The notes: generated by a model from the letters alone, not told the origin. DNA of 8,253 nt from an uncultured Faecalibacterium sp. (GCA_902463905.1 CABQHF010000089.1:1-8253); one strand, 5' to 3'; positions 1-6,372 are shown, counted from the stretch's first letter. Numbers and translations: made by a program.

Positions 1-36
1 TTCGTCAAACTACCCAAATTTCGGTTCTTATTTTCT

Positions 37-70
37 CTTGCATTCCCGCGCAAATGCTTGCATTCCGGCG
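37..70 (+). repeat. 14-bp direct repeat overlapping the -35 box (possible operator)
   Basis: The sequence CTTGCATTCCCGCG at 37-50 recurs as CTTGCATTCCGGCG at 57-70, with 13 of 14 bases identical and a 20-base period, close to two helical turns. A short inverted pair, GCATT at 40-44 and AATGC at 53-57, lies across the two copies. The second copy contains the -35 hexamer. This geometry fits two regulator half-sites on one face of the helix, but no regulator gene lies in the window. Confidence 0.5.
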
Positions 71-86
71 ACGGGCGCACTATAAT
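58..86 (+). promoter_or_regulatory. sigma-70 promoter of the sugar kinase gene
   Basis: A TTGCAT -35 box at 58-63 and a perfect TATAAT -10 box at 81-86 are separated by exactly 17 bases. Transcription would start near 93 and give a leader of about 60 bases before the kinase start codon. The -35 box lies inside the second copy of a direct repeat, so a regulator bound there could compete with RNA polymerase. The boxes are seen directly; use of the promoter is inferred. Confidence 0.8.
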
Positions 87-154
87 GGTTACATGGATAC
101 AACGATGTGTCAAAAGGATCAACGGTGAGCTTATATAATATCAGGAGGAACGTT

Positions 155-1243
155 ATGGAACATTTCAACCCCATCCTTGGCAGCGAGACCACCGGCCAGA
201 AATTCATCACCTGTGGAGAGATCATGCTGCGCCTGACCCCGCCGAACTACGAGAAGATCCGCATGGCTTCCGCCTTCGAGGCCAGCTATGGCGGCAGTGA
301 GGCTAACATCGCGCTGGCGCTGGCAAACCTGGGCGTGGACAGCACCTTCTTCAGTGTAGTGCCCAACAACAGCCTGGGCAAGAGTGCCGTGCGCTGGCTG
401 CGCTCCAACGACGTACATTGCACTCCCATGATCCTCACCCAGCCCGACGAGACCCCCTCGAACCGTCTGGGTACCTACTATCTGGAGACCGGCTACGGCA
501 TCCGCCCCTCCAAGGTCATCTATGACCGCAAGCACAGTGTCATCACCGAGTATGATTTTTCTCAGGTGGACCTGGACGCCCTGCTGGAGGGCTTTGATTG
601 GCTGCACCTCAGCGGCATCACCCCGGCTCTGGCCCCCAACTGCCGCAGCCTGATCCTGGATATGCTCAAGGTAGCCAAGAAGAAGGGCCTGACCGTGAGC
701 TTTGACGGCAACTTCCGCTCCACCCTGTGGACCTGGGAAGAGGCCCGCGACTTTTGCACCGAGTGCCTGCCCTATGTGGACGTGCTGCTGGGCATCGAGC
801 CCTACCATCTGTGGAAGGACGACAACGACCACAGCAAGGGCGACTGGAAGGACGGCGTGCCCCTGCAGCCCAGCTATGAGCAGCAGGACGAAATCTTCCA
901 GCATTTCATTGCCCGTTACCCCAACCTGAAGTGCATCGCCCGCCATGTGCGCTACGCCCACAGCGGCAGCGAGAACAGCCTGAAAGCCTTTATGTGGTAT
1001 GATGGCCACACCTTCGAGAGCAAGCTGTTCACCTTCAACATCCTGGACCGCGTGGGCGGCGGCGACGCCTTTGCCAGCGGCCTGATCTACGCCATGCTGC
1101 ACAACTATAAGGCCATGGATATGATCAACTTTGCGGTGGCAAGCAGCGCCATCAAGCACACCATCCACGGTGACGCCAACATCACCGACGATGTGAGCAG
1201 CATCCGCAACCTGATGAACATGAACTACGACATCAAGCGGTAA
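155..1243 (+). CDS. kdgK: 2-keto-3-deoxygluconate kinase (PfkB/ribokinase family)
   Basis: This 362-residue cytoplasmic sugar kinase should phosphorylate 2-keto-3-deoxygluconate (KDG) with ATP, giving KDPG in hexuronate and pectin breakdown. The N-terminus GEIMLRLTPP (21-30) and the glycine-rich YGGSEAN segment (45-51) are typical of KDG kinases. The SFDGNFRSTLW segment (182-192) corresponds to the usual SFDxNxRxxLW motif. The C-terminal PfkB signature is DRVGGGDAF (298-306), with Asp304 the expected catalytic base and GGGD in place of the common GAGD. A hydrophilic stretch at about 221-245, rich in Asp and Lys, makes the protein slightly long for the family. The start at 155 is chosen because AGGAGG lies at 143-148, six bases upstream; the frame stays open back to 107 without another good ribosome site. 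No aldolase or uronate gene is adjacent, so the substrate rests on motif resemblance. A fructokinase-like relative cannot be excluded. Confidence 0.87.
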   Translation: MEHFNPILGSETTGQKFITCGEIMLRLTPPNYEKIRMASAFEASYGGSEANIALALANLGVDSTFFSVVPNNSLGKSAVRWLRSNDVHCTPMILTQPDETPSNRLGTYYLETGYGIRPSKVIYDRKHSVITEYDFSQVDLDALLEGFDWLHLSGITPALAPNCRSLILDMLKVAKKKGLTVSFDGNFRSTLWTWEEARDFCTECLPYVDVLLGIEPYHLWKDDNDHSKGDWKDGVPLQPSYEQQDEIFQHFIARYPNLKCIARHVRYAHSGSENSLKAFMWYDGHTFESKLFTFNILDRVGGGDAFASGLIYAMLHNYKAMDMINFAVASSAIKHTIHGDANITDDVSSIRNLMNMNYDIKR

Positions 1244-1255
1244 GTCGCATACAGC

Positions 1256-1288
1256 AAAAGGCTCTCTGCCATTGGCAGGGAGCCTTTT
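1256..1288 (+). terminator. intrinsic terminator after the sugar kinase
   Basis: A 15-bp stem (1256-1270 with 1274-1288, one G-T wobble) closes a three-base loop. The stem ends in TTTT on the plus strand and AAAA at its base, so it could work on either strand. It begins 12 bases after the kinase stop codon. Confidence 0.8.
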
Positions 1289-1309
1289 GCTATTACGTTC
1301 CGCGCACAG

Positions 1310-1352
1310 AAAAAGGGCGTTCCGCACGCAGGCAGCCGGAACGCCCTTTTTT
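1310..1352. terminator. bidirectional terminator between the convergent kinase gene and ABC operon
   Basis: A perfect 14-bp stem pairs AAAAGGGCGTTCCG at 1311-1324 with its complement at 1337-1350, and A1310 with T1351 adds one pair. The loop is 12 bases. T runs follow the stem on both strands. It ends two bases before the stop codon of the minus-strand ATPase gene, so it is mainly the terminator of the ABC operon and a backup for the kinase gene. Confidence 0.82.
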
Positions 1353-1353
1353 C

Positions 1354-2151
1354 TTAGTTAGACAGGATCATGCGGTCATTGGCGAACTCGCCGCCGCTGG
1401 CGATCTGGAACTTGGCCAGCAGGTCGCTGACATGCAGGTTCTTCTTTTCCTCGCCGGATACATCATAGATGATATGGCCCTCATACATCATGATCAGGCG
1501 GTTGCCATACTTGATGGCATCCTTCATGTTGTGGGTGATCATCATGGTGGTCAGGTGGTTTTCCTCCACGATCCTGGCGGAGAGGGTCAGCACCTTGAGG
1601 GCAGTCTTGGGGTCCAGAGCTGCGGTGTGCTCGTCCAGCAGCAGGAGCTTGGGCTTGTTCATGGTGGCCATCAGCAGGGTCAGTGCCTGGCGCTGGCCGC
1701 CGGAAAGCAGGCCCACGCGGGCGGTCAGGCGATCCTCAAGGCCCAGATCCAGGGTCTTGAGCAGTTCACGGTACTGTTCCCGCTCGGCCTTGGTGATGCC
1801 GATGCGCAGGGTGCGGCGCTTGCCGCGGCGGGCAGCCAAAGCCAGATTCTCTTCGATCTGCATGGTGGCGGCGGTGCCGGTCATGGGATCCTGGAACACG
1901 CGGCCGATGTAGGCAGCACGCTGATACTCGCTCAGGCGGGTGACGTCCACGCCGTCGATGAGGATCTTGCCTTCATCCACCGGCCACACACCGGCCACGG
2001 CGTTCAGCATCGTGGATTTGCCCGCGCCGTTGCCGCCGATAACGGTGACGAAGTCGCCCTCGTTCAGCTTCAGGTTCAGGCCGTTCAGGGCCATTTTCTG
2101 GTTCACGGTGCCTGCGTTGAAGGTTTTGGAAACATTCTGGATCTCAAGCAT
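1354..2151 (-). CDS. ABC importer ATP-binding protein (TrpXYZ-like family)
   Basis: This 265-residue ATPase powers the importer encoded with the permease and binding protein just upstream. Visible motifs, in order, are Walker A GGNGAGKST (39-47), Q-loop VFQDP (85-89), signature LSGGQ (149-153), Walker B LLLLDE (169-174) followed by HTAALD, and the H-loop histidine at about 207 in MITHNM. The DEHTAALDPKTA form of Walker B, with His in place of the common Pro, is characteristic of the COG1101 family that partners PF04392 binding proteins. The start at 2151 is preferred over the in-frame ATG at 2160. AGGAGG (2161-2166 on the minus strand) touches the 2160 codon but is nine bases from 2151, and family members begin MLEI-x-NVSKTF. 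The first eight bases overlap the end of the permease gene (ATGCTTGA), which suggests translational coupling. The substrate is not determined by this subunit. Confidence 0.92.
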   Translation of the reverse strand: MLEIQNVSKTFNAGTVNQKMALNGLNLKLNEGDFVTVIGGNGAGKSTMLNAVAGVWPVDEGKILIDGVDVTRLSEYQRAAYIGRVFQDPMTGTAATMQIEENLALAARRGKRRTLRIGITKAEREQYRELLKTLDLGLEDRLTARVGLLSGGQRQALTLLMATMNKPKLLLLDEHTAALDPKTALKVLTLSARIVEENHLTTMMITHNMKDAIKYGNRLIMMYEGHIIYDVSGEEKKNLHVSDLLAKFQIASGGEFANDRMILSN

Positions 2152-3088
2152 TTTTTGCATCCTCCTTCTGTGCCTTCTTGACCGGCTTTGCGAAGTACTT
2201 GCTCTTCCAGTACGGCACGGCCAGGAACACGGCCACCACAGAGGCGCTGAGCAGCTTGAGCAGGTTTGCGTCAAAGCCGAGGGTCAGCACCAGCTGGATG
2301 ACGATATAGTAGATGATGGCACCGATGGAAACGGACACCAGCTTGAGGGCAAAGTTGTGGAAGATGCGGCCGAACACAGCCTCGCCGATGATGACAGCGG
2401 CCAGGCCGATGACGATGGCACCGCGGCCCATGCCCACATCCGCAAAGCCCTGATACTGGCTCAGCAGTGCGCCGGACAGGGCCACCAGGGCATTGGACAC
2501 AGCCAGACCCAGCACGATGTTGAAGTTGGTGTTGATGCCCTGAGCGCGGGACATGGCGGGGTTGGAGCCGGTGGCGCGGATGGAGCAGCCCAGCTCAGTG
2601 CCGAAGAACCAGTACAGGATGGCAATGACCACCGCCGTGACCAGAATGATCATAATGATGGGGTTGTGCAGGGCAAATTCCTTGACCCAGCGCAGGGAGA
2701 TGAGCAGGCCGTACTTGTCCACGTTGATGGACTGGTTGGCCTTGCCCATGATCTTCAGGTTGATGGAGTACAGAGCCAGCTGAGTCAGGATGCCGGCCAG
2801 AATGGCGGGGATGCCCATAAAGGTGTGCAGCAGGCCGGTGACAAGGCCGGTGGCCAGACCGGCCAGCACCGCCACCAGCAGTGCCAGCCAGACATTCATG
2901 CCGGAGAGCAGGCACATGACGCACACGGCACCGCCGGTGCCGAAGGAGCCGTCCACGGTCAGGTCGGCCACATCGAGGATGCGGTAGGTCAGGTATACGC
3001 CAATGGCCATGATGCCCCAGATCAGGCCCTGTGCACAGGCACCCGGCAGAGCACCCGGCAGGTTGGCAAGTCTTGCAATGATCTCCAA
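2144..3088 (-). CDS. ABC importer permease (BPD_transp_2 type, TrpXYZ-like)
   Basis: This 314-residue inner-membrane protein is the transmembrane subunit of the importer. About eight or nine hydrophobic segments are visible, at roughly 14-34, 48-62, 66-88, 93-110, 143-162, 190-212, 222-240, 247-270 and 277-292. A basic tail rich in Lys follows. The short loop SIRATGSNPAMSRAQGI (169-185) is where this branched-chain-like permease class contacts the ATPase. Translation starts at a TTG codon (3088-3086). A full AGGAGG lies at 3097-3102 on the minus strand, eight bases upstream, and no ATG fits as well. The gene follows the binding-protein gene across a 112-base gap that holds two hairpins, and overlaps the ATPase gene by eight bases. 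It is full length for the family. The family assignment is strong; the substrate is unknown. Confidence 0.92.
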   Translation of the reverse strand: MEIIARLANLPGALPGACAQGLIWGIMAIGVYLTYRILDVADLTVDGSFGTGGAVCVMCLLSGMNVWLALLVAVLAGLATGLVTGLLHTFMGIPAILAGILTQLALYSINLKIMGKANQSINVDKYGLLISLRWVKEFALHNPIIMIILVTAVVIAILYWFFGTELGCSIRATGSNPAMSRAQGINTNFNIVLGLAVSNALVALSGALLSQYQGFADVGMGRGAIVIGLAAVIIGEAVFGRIFHNFALKLVSVSIGAIIYYIVIQLVLTLGFDANLLKLLSASVVAVFLAVPYWKSKYFAKPVKKAQKEDAKNA

Positions 3089-3122
3089 AACAATTTCCTC
3101 CTAAACGTTACACTTTTTTATC

Positions 3123-3175
3123 TCCCGTTTTGATACGGGAAAGCGGAGAAGAGTAAAAATATGCTCTCCTCCGCT
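3123..3175 (-). other. paired mRNA hairpins between binding-protein and permease genes
   Basis: On the minus strand a 12-bp stem (3164-3175 with 3142-3153, one G-T wobble, 10-base A/T-rich loop) is followed directly by a 6-bp stem, TCCCGT/ACGGGA (3135-3140 with 3123-3128). No strong T run follows either stem. They therefore look like mRNA-stabilising or partially attenuating structures that favour expression of the binding protein over the membrane subunits, as is common in ABC importer operons. That role is inferred. Confidence 0.6.
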
Positions 3176-3200
3176 ATTTTCGTTTTGGTTCCCGCTGTTG

Positions 3201-4232
3201 TCAGACCTCGATCTCCTCGTAGCCTTCCGGCACGGTCAGGCCCAGATCATCGCAGATGGCCTTGTTGTACTTCTTGGTCACGTCGGTGTACTCGATGGGC
3301 ATGGTGGAGATATCGCTCTCGCCGTTCAGGATCTTGACGGCCATCTCACCGGTGGTGTAGCCCAGATCATAGTAGCTGATGGACAGGGTGGCCACGCCGC
3401 AGCCGGAGCAGATGCCCTCCTCACCGGCGAACACGGGCTTCTTCGCCGGGCGGCAGATGCCGTCCACGATGCCGGTGTTGGCCGCCACGGTGTTGTCAGT
3501 GGGCACATACAGGGCATCGTTCTCATCGGCCGCTTTCTGGCACACAGAGGACAGATCGTTGGAATCGGAGAATGCGTACTGGGTAGCGGTCACACCCTTG
3601 GCCTCCAGATACTTCTGGACCTCATCCACCTGATACTGGCTGTTGGCCTCGGCGGAGCAGTACAGCAGGCCCACCTTCTTGGCGTCGGGCATCCACTCCA
3701 CGATCATGTCAGCCTGCTGATCCAGCGGAGCCAGGTCAGAGGTGCCGGAGATGTTGCCGCCCACGGTGCCGGAGAAATCGCTCAGGCCCAGAGCCACGCC
3801 GTACTCGGTGACAGAGGTGCCCAGCACCGGGATGGTGTTGGTGGCAGCCTGTGCAGCCTGCAGGGCGGGGGTAGCGTTGGCCATGATCAGATCCACGCCG
3901 GAAGAGACGAAGCCGTTGGCAATGGTAGCGCAGGTTGCGGAATCGCCCTGTGCATTCTGGAAATCAAAGGTGACGTTTTCGCCATAGGCTGCGGTCAGGG
4001 CATCCTCAAAGCCCTGGGTAGCAGCGTCCAGAGCGGCATGCTGCACCAGCTGGCAGATGCCAATGGTGAACTTCTGGCCATCAGCAGCGGCAGAAGCGGA
4101 AGCTGCGGTGGAAGAAGCCACAGAAGAAGCAGCTGCGGAGGAAGCCGAAGAGCCGCCGCAGGCGGACAGGGCAGCTGCGGCACCACAGGCAGCAGCAACG
4201 GTCAGGAACGAACGACGAGTGATTTTACGCAT
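3201..4232 (-). CDS. ABC importer substrate-binding lipoprotein (PF04392, TrpX-like)
   Basis: This 343-residue extracellular lipoprotein should capture the substrate for the importer. The signal peptide holds TRRSFLT (5-11), close to a twin-arginine motif, then a short hydrophobic segment and the lipobox LSAC with Cys25 as the lipidation site. A low-complexity Ser/Ala linker runs from about 26 to 50. The mature domain opens with TIGICQLVQHAALDAA (56-71) and contains blocks typical of the ABC_sub_bind family, including VTFDFQNAQGD, NATPALQAAQAAT, VLGTSVTEYG and ISGTSDLAPLDQQ. The pneumococcal tryptophan-binding TrpX belongs to this family, but other members bind other ligands. The start ATG at 4232 has GAGGAG (4243-4248) ten bases upstream. 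It is the first gene of the operon and has its own promoter. No T-box or convincing leader peptide is seen in the roughly 95-base leader. Confidence 0.92.
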   Translation of the reverse strand: MRKITRRSFLTVAAACGAAAALSACGGSSASSAAASSVASSTAASASAAADGQKFTIGICQLVQHAALDAATQGFEDALTAAYGENVTFDFQNAQGDSATCATIANGFVSSGVDLIMANATPALQAAQAATNTIPVLGTSVTEYGVALGLSDFSGTVGGNISGTSDLAPLDQQADMIVEWMPDAKKVGLLYCSAEANSQYQVDEVQKYLEAKGVTATQYAFSDSNDLSSVCQKAADENDALYVPTDNTVAANTGIVDGICRPAKKPVFAGEEGICSGCGVATLSISYYDLGYTTGEMAVKILNGESDISTMPIEYTDVTKKYNKAICDDLGLTVPEGYEEIEV

Positions 4233-4335
4233 AATGATCTATCTCCTCTATCTTTCAGCCCACGCAGCCAACAGGACGCTGCACACCGGGCCGATCTTGC
4301 AAGCGGAACAATAACTATTCGCTTTACACTCGTGA

Positions 4336-4364
4336 AGTATAGCACACATTTCCCGGTAAAACAA
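4336..4364 (-). promoter_or_regulatory. promoter of the ABC importer operon, with leader and A/T-rich upstream region
   Basis: On the minus strand the -35 box TTGTTT (4359-4364) and -10 box TATACT (4336-4341) are 17 bases apart, and TGC directly before the -10 makes it an extended -10 promoter. The start point near 4329 gives a leader of about 95 bases (4233-4329) that contains only a weak GCAGC/GCTGC stem. Upstream, 4380-4440 is markedly A/T-rich compared with the rest of the window and could act as an UP-like element. It also carries the stop of the preceding gene without an obvious terminator. Confidence 0.7.
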
Positions 4365-4420
4365 CTCACTTTTGCCCAAAAACGGCCCTTATTATCTATT
4401 ATTTCAAATATATCTATCAA

Positions 4421-5146
4421 TTATTTTGATTTATCATACTGCTTCTGCTGGTAGGCCGTCAGTTTTGCCCACGCGGCCTCCAGCTCCTGCAGGTTGGCTT
4501 CCAGCTGGGGCAGCCAGGGCTGCGCGTAGTCGTAGTGGTAATACAGCGCCTGCCACAGCTTTGCCTGTGCCCGCCGCAGCAGCACCGGGCTGAGCACCGC
4601 TTCCAGCTGCTCCACCCTGTCCTCCAGCGCCATGCAGGTCATTGCCCAGCGCACATCGGAGGCCTCCCGGGCAGGCACCTCGTACCGGGCCAGATAGTCC
4701 TGCACCCGGGCCTCGATCACCTGCCCGCCGCAGCCGGTGGGCTGCAAAAAGTAGCTCACCTGCCCCTCCCGGCTGATCTCCTGTGCCAGCGGGTAGAGCG
4801 CACACACCAGCGGCTCGGCATCGTGGATGGCACAGTGGTTTTCTGTCAGGAAGGGGCAGTTGTTGCGGTTCTCCTTGACCGGGGCCAGCCGCAGCACCGG
4901 CAGATGGCTCACCTGCCCGATGCTGGCCCGGCAGTAGCCCCGCGCTACGATCTGCGGCGGCAGGCGCAGGCGGGCCGCAATGCGCCACAGGTCAAAGCCG
5001 GACAGCACGATGTCCTCCCTGCCCCGGCAGCAGTTGCCGCAGCCCGCACAGGCAAAGCGGAACTGCGCATCCCGCGCCAGAAGCGGCATGGCCTCGGTGC
5101 GGGTAAAATCCACCTGCCCGCACAGGTCGATGTGGTCATCACGCAT
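4421..5146 (-). CDS. YkgJ-type cysteine-cluster protein (putative zinc or iron-sulfur binding)
   Basis: This 241-residue soluble protein has the cysteine pattern of the YkgJ/UPF0153 family. CAGCGNCC at 33-40 is followed by Cys72, then NNCPFL (95-100), HCAIH (104-108), LVCALYP (113-119) and the late Cys139 and Cys171. The CxxCxxCC cluster and the second CxxxxxxxC...C set are thought to bind a metal, zinc or an iron-sulfur centre; the molecular role of the family is unknown. The C-terminal third is Gln/Leu/Ala-rich and probably helical. The start at 5146 is chosen because GGAGG (5155-5159) lies eight bases upstream. The upstream ATG pair near 5165 sits at or before this site, and an even longer reading back to 5302 would run into the preceding gene. 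The gene lies 67 bases after a carboxypeptidase gene, with no terminator between them. Confidence 0.85.
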   Translation of the reverse strand: MRDDHIDLCGQVDFTRTEAMPLLARDAQFRFACAGCGNCCRGREDIVLSGFDLWRIAARLRLPPQIVARGYCRASIGQVSHLPVLRLAPVKENRNNCPFLTENHCAIHDAEPLVCALYPLAQEISREGQVSYFLQPTGCGGQVIEARVQDYLARYEVPAREASDVRWAMTCMALEDRVEQLEAVLSPVLLRRAQAKLWQALYYHYDYAQPWLPQLEANLQELEAAWAKLTAYQQKQYDKSK

Positions 5147-5179
5147 GGTCTTTTCCTCCATCATTTTGGGAATGCTCCT

Positions 5180-5208
5180 ATTGTACCGCAGAGCCGGGCC
5201 GGGCGCAA
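5180..5208 (-). promoter_or_regulatory. candidate promoter of the YkgJ-type gene
   Basis: On the minus strand TTGCGC (5203-5208) and TACAAT (5180-5185) are 17 bases apart. The -10 matches the consensus at five of six positions, but the -35 matches only in TTG. The transcript would start near 5173 and have a leader of under 30 bases. The site lies in the short gap after the carboxypeptidase stop codon, so this gene may be transcribed both from here and by readthrough. Confidence 0.5.
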
Positions 5209-5213
5209 CCGGT

Positions 5214-6110
5214 TCATTTTGTTTTGCCAGCCAGCCGGTTGTACACCTCCACAGCATCTGTAATGTTAGTCTGCTCTGTTGCGTGATCTCCGGGTGCCCC
5301 AAGGGTGACGAGGATGTACTCTTTTCCGTTTACCTGTGCAAGGCTGGCAAGGCACAGGCCTGCCGCCTGGGTATAGCCCGTTTTGCCGCCAAGAATTTTT
5401 CCGTTTTCCAGCTCGGTGCCTTTCAGCTTGCCCAGCAGGGTGCTTGTCATGTGCAGCCCCTGCGGGTGCTGTGCCGTGGCGCTGCTGGTGTATTCCGCTG
5501 TCGTGAACACTGTACGGAAGGTGTCGTTGTTCAATGCCGCCTGCAGCAGCGTGGCCAGATCTGCTGCGCTGGAATAGTGTTCCGGGTCGGTCAGGCCGGT
5601 GCAGTTGGCAAAATGGGTGTGCTCCATGCCCAGTTCTCCGGCTTTCTGGTTCATCAAAGCCACAAAGGCCTCCTCGCTGCCGCTGACCAACCGGGCCAGT
5701 GTTTCGCAGCACTCGGCACCGGAGGGCAGCACGGCCCCGTACAGCAGGTCCCGCACCGTGACTTCCTCGCCGGGCTTGAACCCGGCCATGGAGGCATCTG
5801 CCGCGTACAGGGCGGGAAAGATGTCCTCCGGCAGGGTCACCGGTGTGTCCAGATCCTGCAGCGCTTCCGTTGCCAGCAGCACGGTCATCATCTTGGTCAG
5901 GGACGCCGGAGCTGCTCCCTCACTGTCCCGCTTCCGGGCCACGACCCTGCCGGTCTGGGCGTCCATCAGCAGGGCGTGCCTGCTGGCAGTGCCCAGCAGG
6001 ACATTCTCCTGCCGGAACAGCACCAGAAGCAGCGCAGCGGCAGCCAGTACCAAAAGCAGTACCCGATAACGCCGCTGGCTCCTGCCGCGGCGGCTTGATC
6101 TCGTTTTCAT
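5214..6110 (-). CDS. D-alanyl-D-alanine carboxypeptidase (peptidase S11, penicillin-binding protein)
   Basis: This 298-residue membrane-anchored enzyme should trim the terminal D-alanine from peptidoglycan pentapeptides outside the membrane. A basic N-terminus is followed by one hydrophobic segment (about 17-32), probably an uncleaved anchor. The catalytic SLTK is at 70-73, with Ser70 the acylated serine. The second motif is SGA (130-132), in SGAECCETLA, where many relatives have SGN. KTG is at 243-245. It ends soon after the catalytic domain and lacks the beta-rich C-terminal domain of PBP5. The start is uncertain. ATG 6110 has AAAGGA eleven bases upstream. ATG 6134 has no ribosome site, and ATG 6152 lies inside a terminator stem, which argues against it. 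No clear promoter is seen directly upstream, so transcription may come through the terminator or from within the preceding remnant. Function is confident from the three motifs; the exact substrate is inferred. Confidence 0.88.
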   Translation of the reverse strand: MKTRSSRRGRSQRRYRVLLLVLAAAALLLVLFRQENVLLGTASRHALLMDAQTGRVVARKRDSEGAAPASLTKMMTVLLATEALQDLDTPVTLPEDIFPALYAADASMAGFKPGEEVTVRDLLYGAVLPSGAECCETLARLVSGSEEAFVALMNQKAGELGMEHTHFANCTGLTDPEHYSSAADLATLLQAALNNDTFRTVFTTAEYTSSATAQHPQGLHMTSTLLGKLKGTELENGKILGGKTGYTQAAGLCLASLAQVNGKEYILVTLGAPGDHATEQTNITDAVEVYNRLAGKTK

Positions 6111-6137
6111 CTTGTTTCGCATCCTTTTTTGCATAAT

Positions 6138-6175
6138 AAAAAGCGCTTTCATCTCATAGAACGAGACAAAAGCGC
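6138..6175 (-). terminator. intrinsic terminator downstream of the flavin reductase remnant
   Basis: On the minus strand a 13-bp stem (6163-6175 with 6143-6155, including two G-T wobbles) closes a seven-base loop and is followed by TTTTTATT (6142-6135). The wobbles become A-C mismatches in plus-strand RNA and no good T run follows there, so it acts on minus-strand transcripts. It sits 21 bases past the stop codon of the remnant gene. Confidence 0.75.
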
Positions 6176-6195
6176 CCTTTGCTGCAAAAAAGGAT

Positions 6196-6372
6196 TTATT
6201 TCAGGCCGTCACTGAACACATTGCCTACACGCTCTCCCAGAACATGGCAGGTGTCGTACAGGCCGCCCCGGGCTGCGTTCATGGCATCCGGTTTGCTGTT
6301 CTCGTCGTAGGTGCCGATGATCAGCACCGGCAGCGGGTAAAACCACGGATTGGGTTGGACTTCTTTGCGTAT
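6196..6372 (-). pseudogene. flavin reductase (flavoredoxin-like) family remnant with lost start and internal deletion
   Basis: This 58-codon minus-strand reading frame opens with RKEVQPNPWFYPLPVLIIGTY, followed by DENSKPDAMNAA, the N-terminal signature of flavin reductase-like FMN-binding proteins (PF01613). After GGLYDT (36-41) it jumps to CHVLGERVGNVFSDGLK and a stop. From memory of the family that tail is the C-terminus of such proteins, which are normally about 180-210 residues. About 130 or more central residues, carrying most of the flavin site, are therefore missing in frame. AAGGAG (6382-6387) is correctly placed nine bases upstream, but the start position reads ATA, one base from ATG. 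The usually conserved Trp of NAAWGG is Arg (CGG for TGG). Lost start, deletion and a changed key residue together mark a decayed gene. It has its own terminator, and no complete paralogue is in the window. Identification is by recalled motifs, not a search. Confidence 0.75.

Noticed and set aside
134..139. Second TATAAT near the kinase ribosome site
   Set aside because: No acceptable -35 box 16-18 bases upstream, and a transcript from it would start at or just before the ribosome site.
131..1327. 398-codon minus-strand frame opposite the sugar kinase
   Set aside because: Its translation is Val/Ala/Gly/Gln/His-rich with no family motif, the pattern of an antisense shadow of a GC3-rich gene. 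It has no ribosome site and runs through both terminators.
1940..3133. 397-codon plus-strand frame opposite the permease and ATPase
   Set aside because: Low-complexity Gly/His/Gln/Asp composition typical of a shadow; the minus-strand genes have clear motifs.
4248..4290. Possible leader peptide with a Trp codon before the binding-protein gene
   Set aside because: Only one Trp codon, no ribosome site and no alternative terminator/antiterminator pair, so attenuation is not supported.
4233..4329. T-box or other riboswitch in the ABC leader
   Set aside because: The leader is short, lacks a T-box sequence and terminator, and shows only a weak 5-bp stem.
4202..4420. 72-codon minus-strand frame starting with TTG across the ABC promoter and leader
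   Set aside because: No ribosome site, it would start upstream of the promoter, and it overlaps the binding-protein start in another frame.
3198..4454. 418-codon plus-strand frame opposite the binding protein
   Set aside because: Shadow of the lipoprotein gene. The Ser/Gly/Arg runs are the antisense of its Ser/Ala linker.
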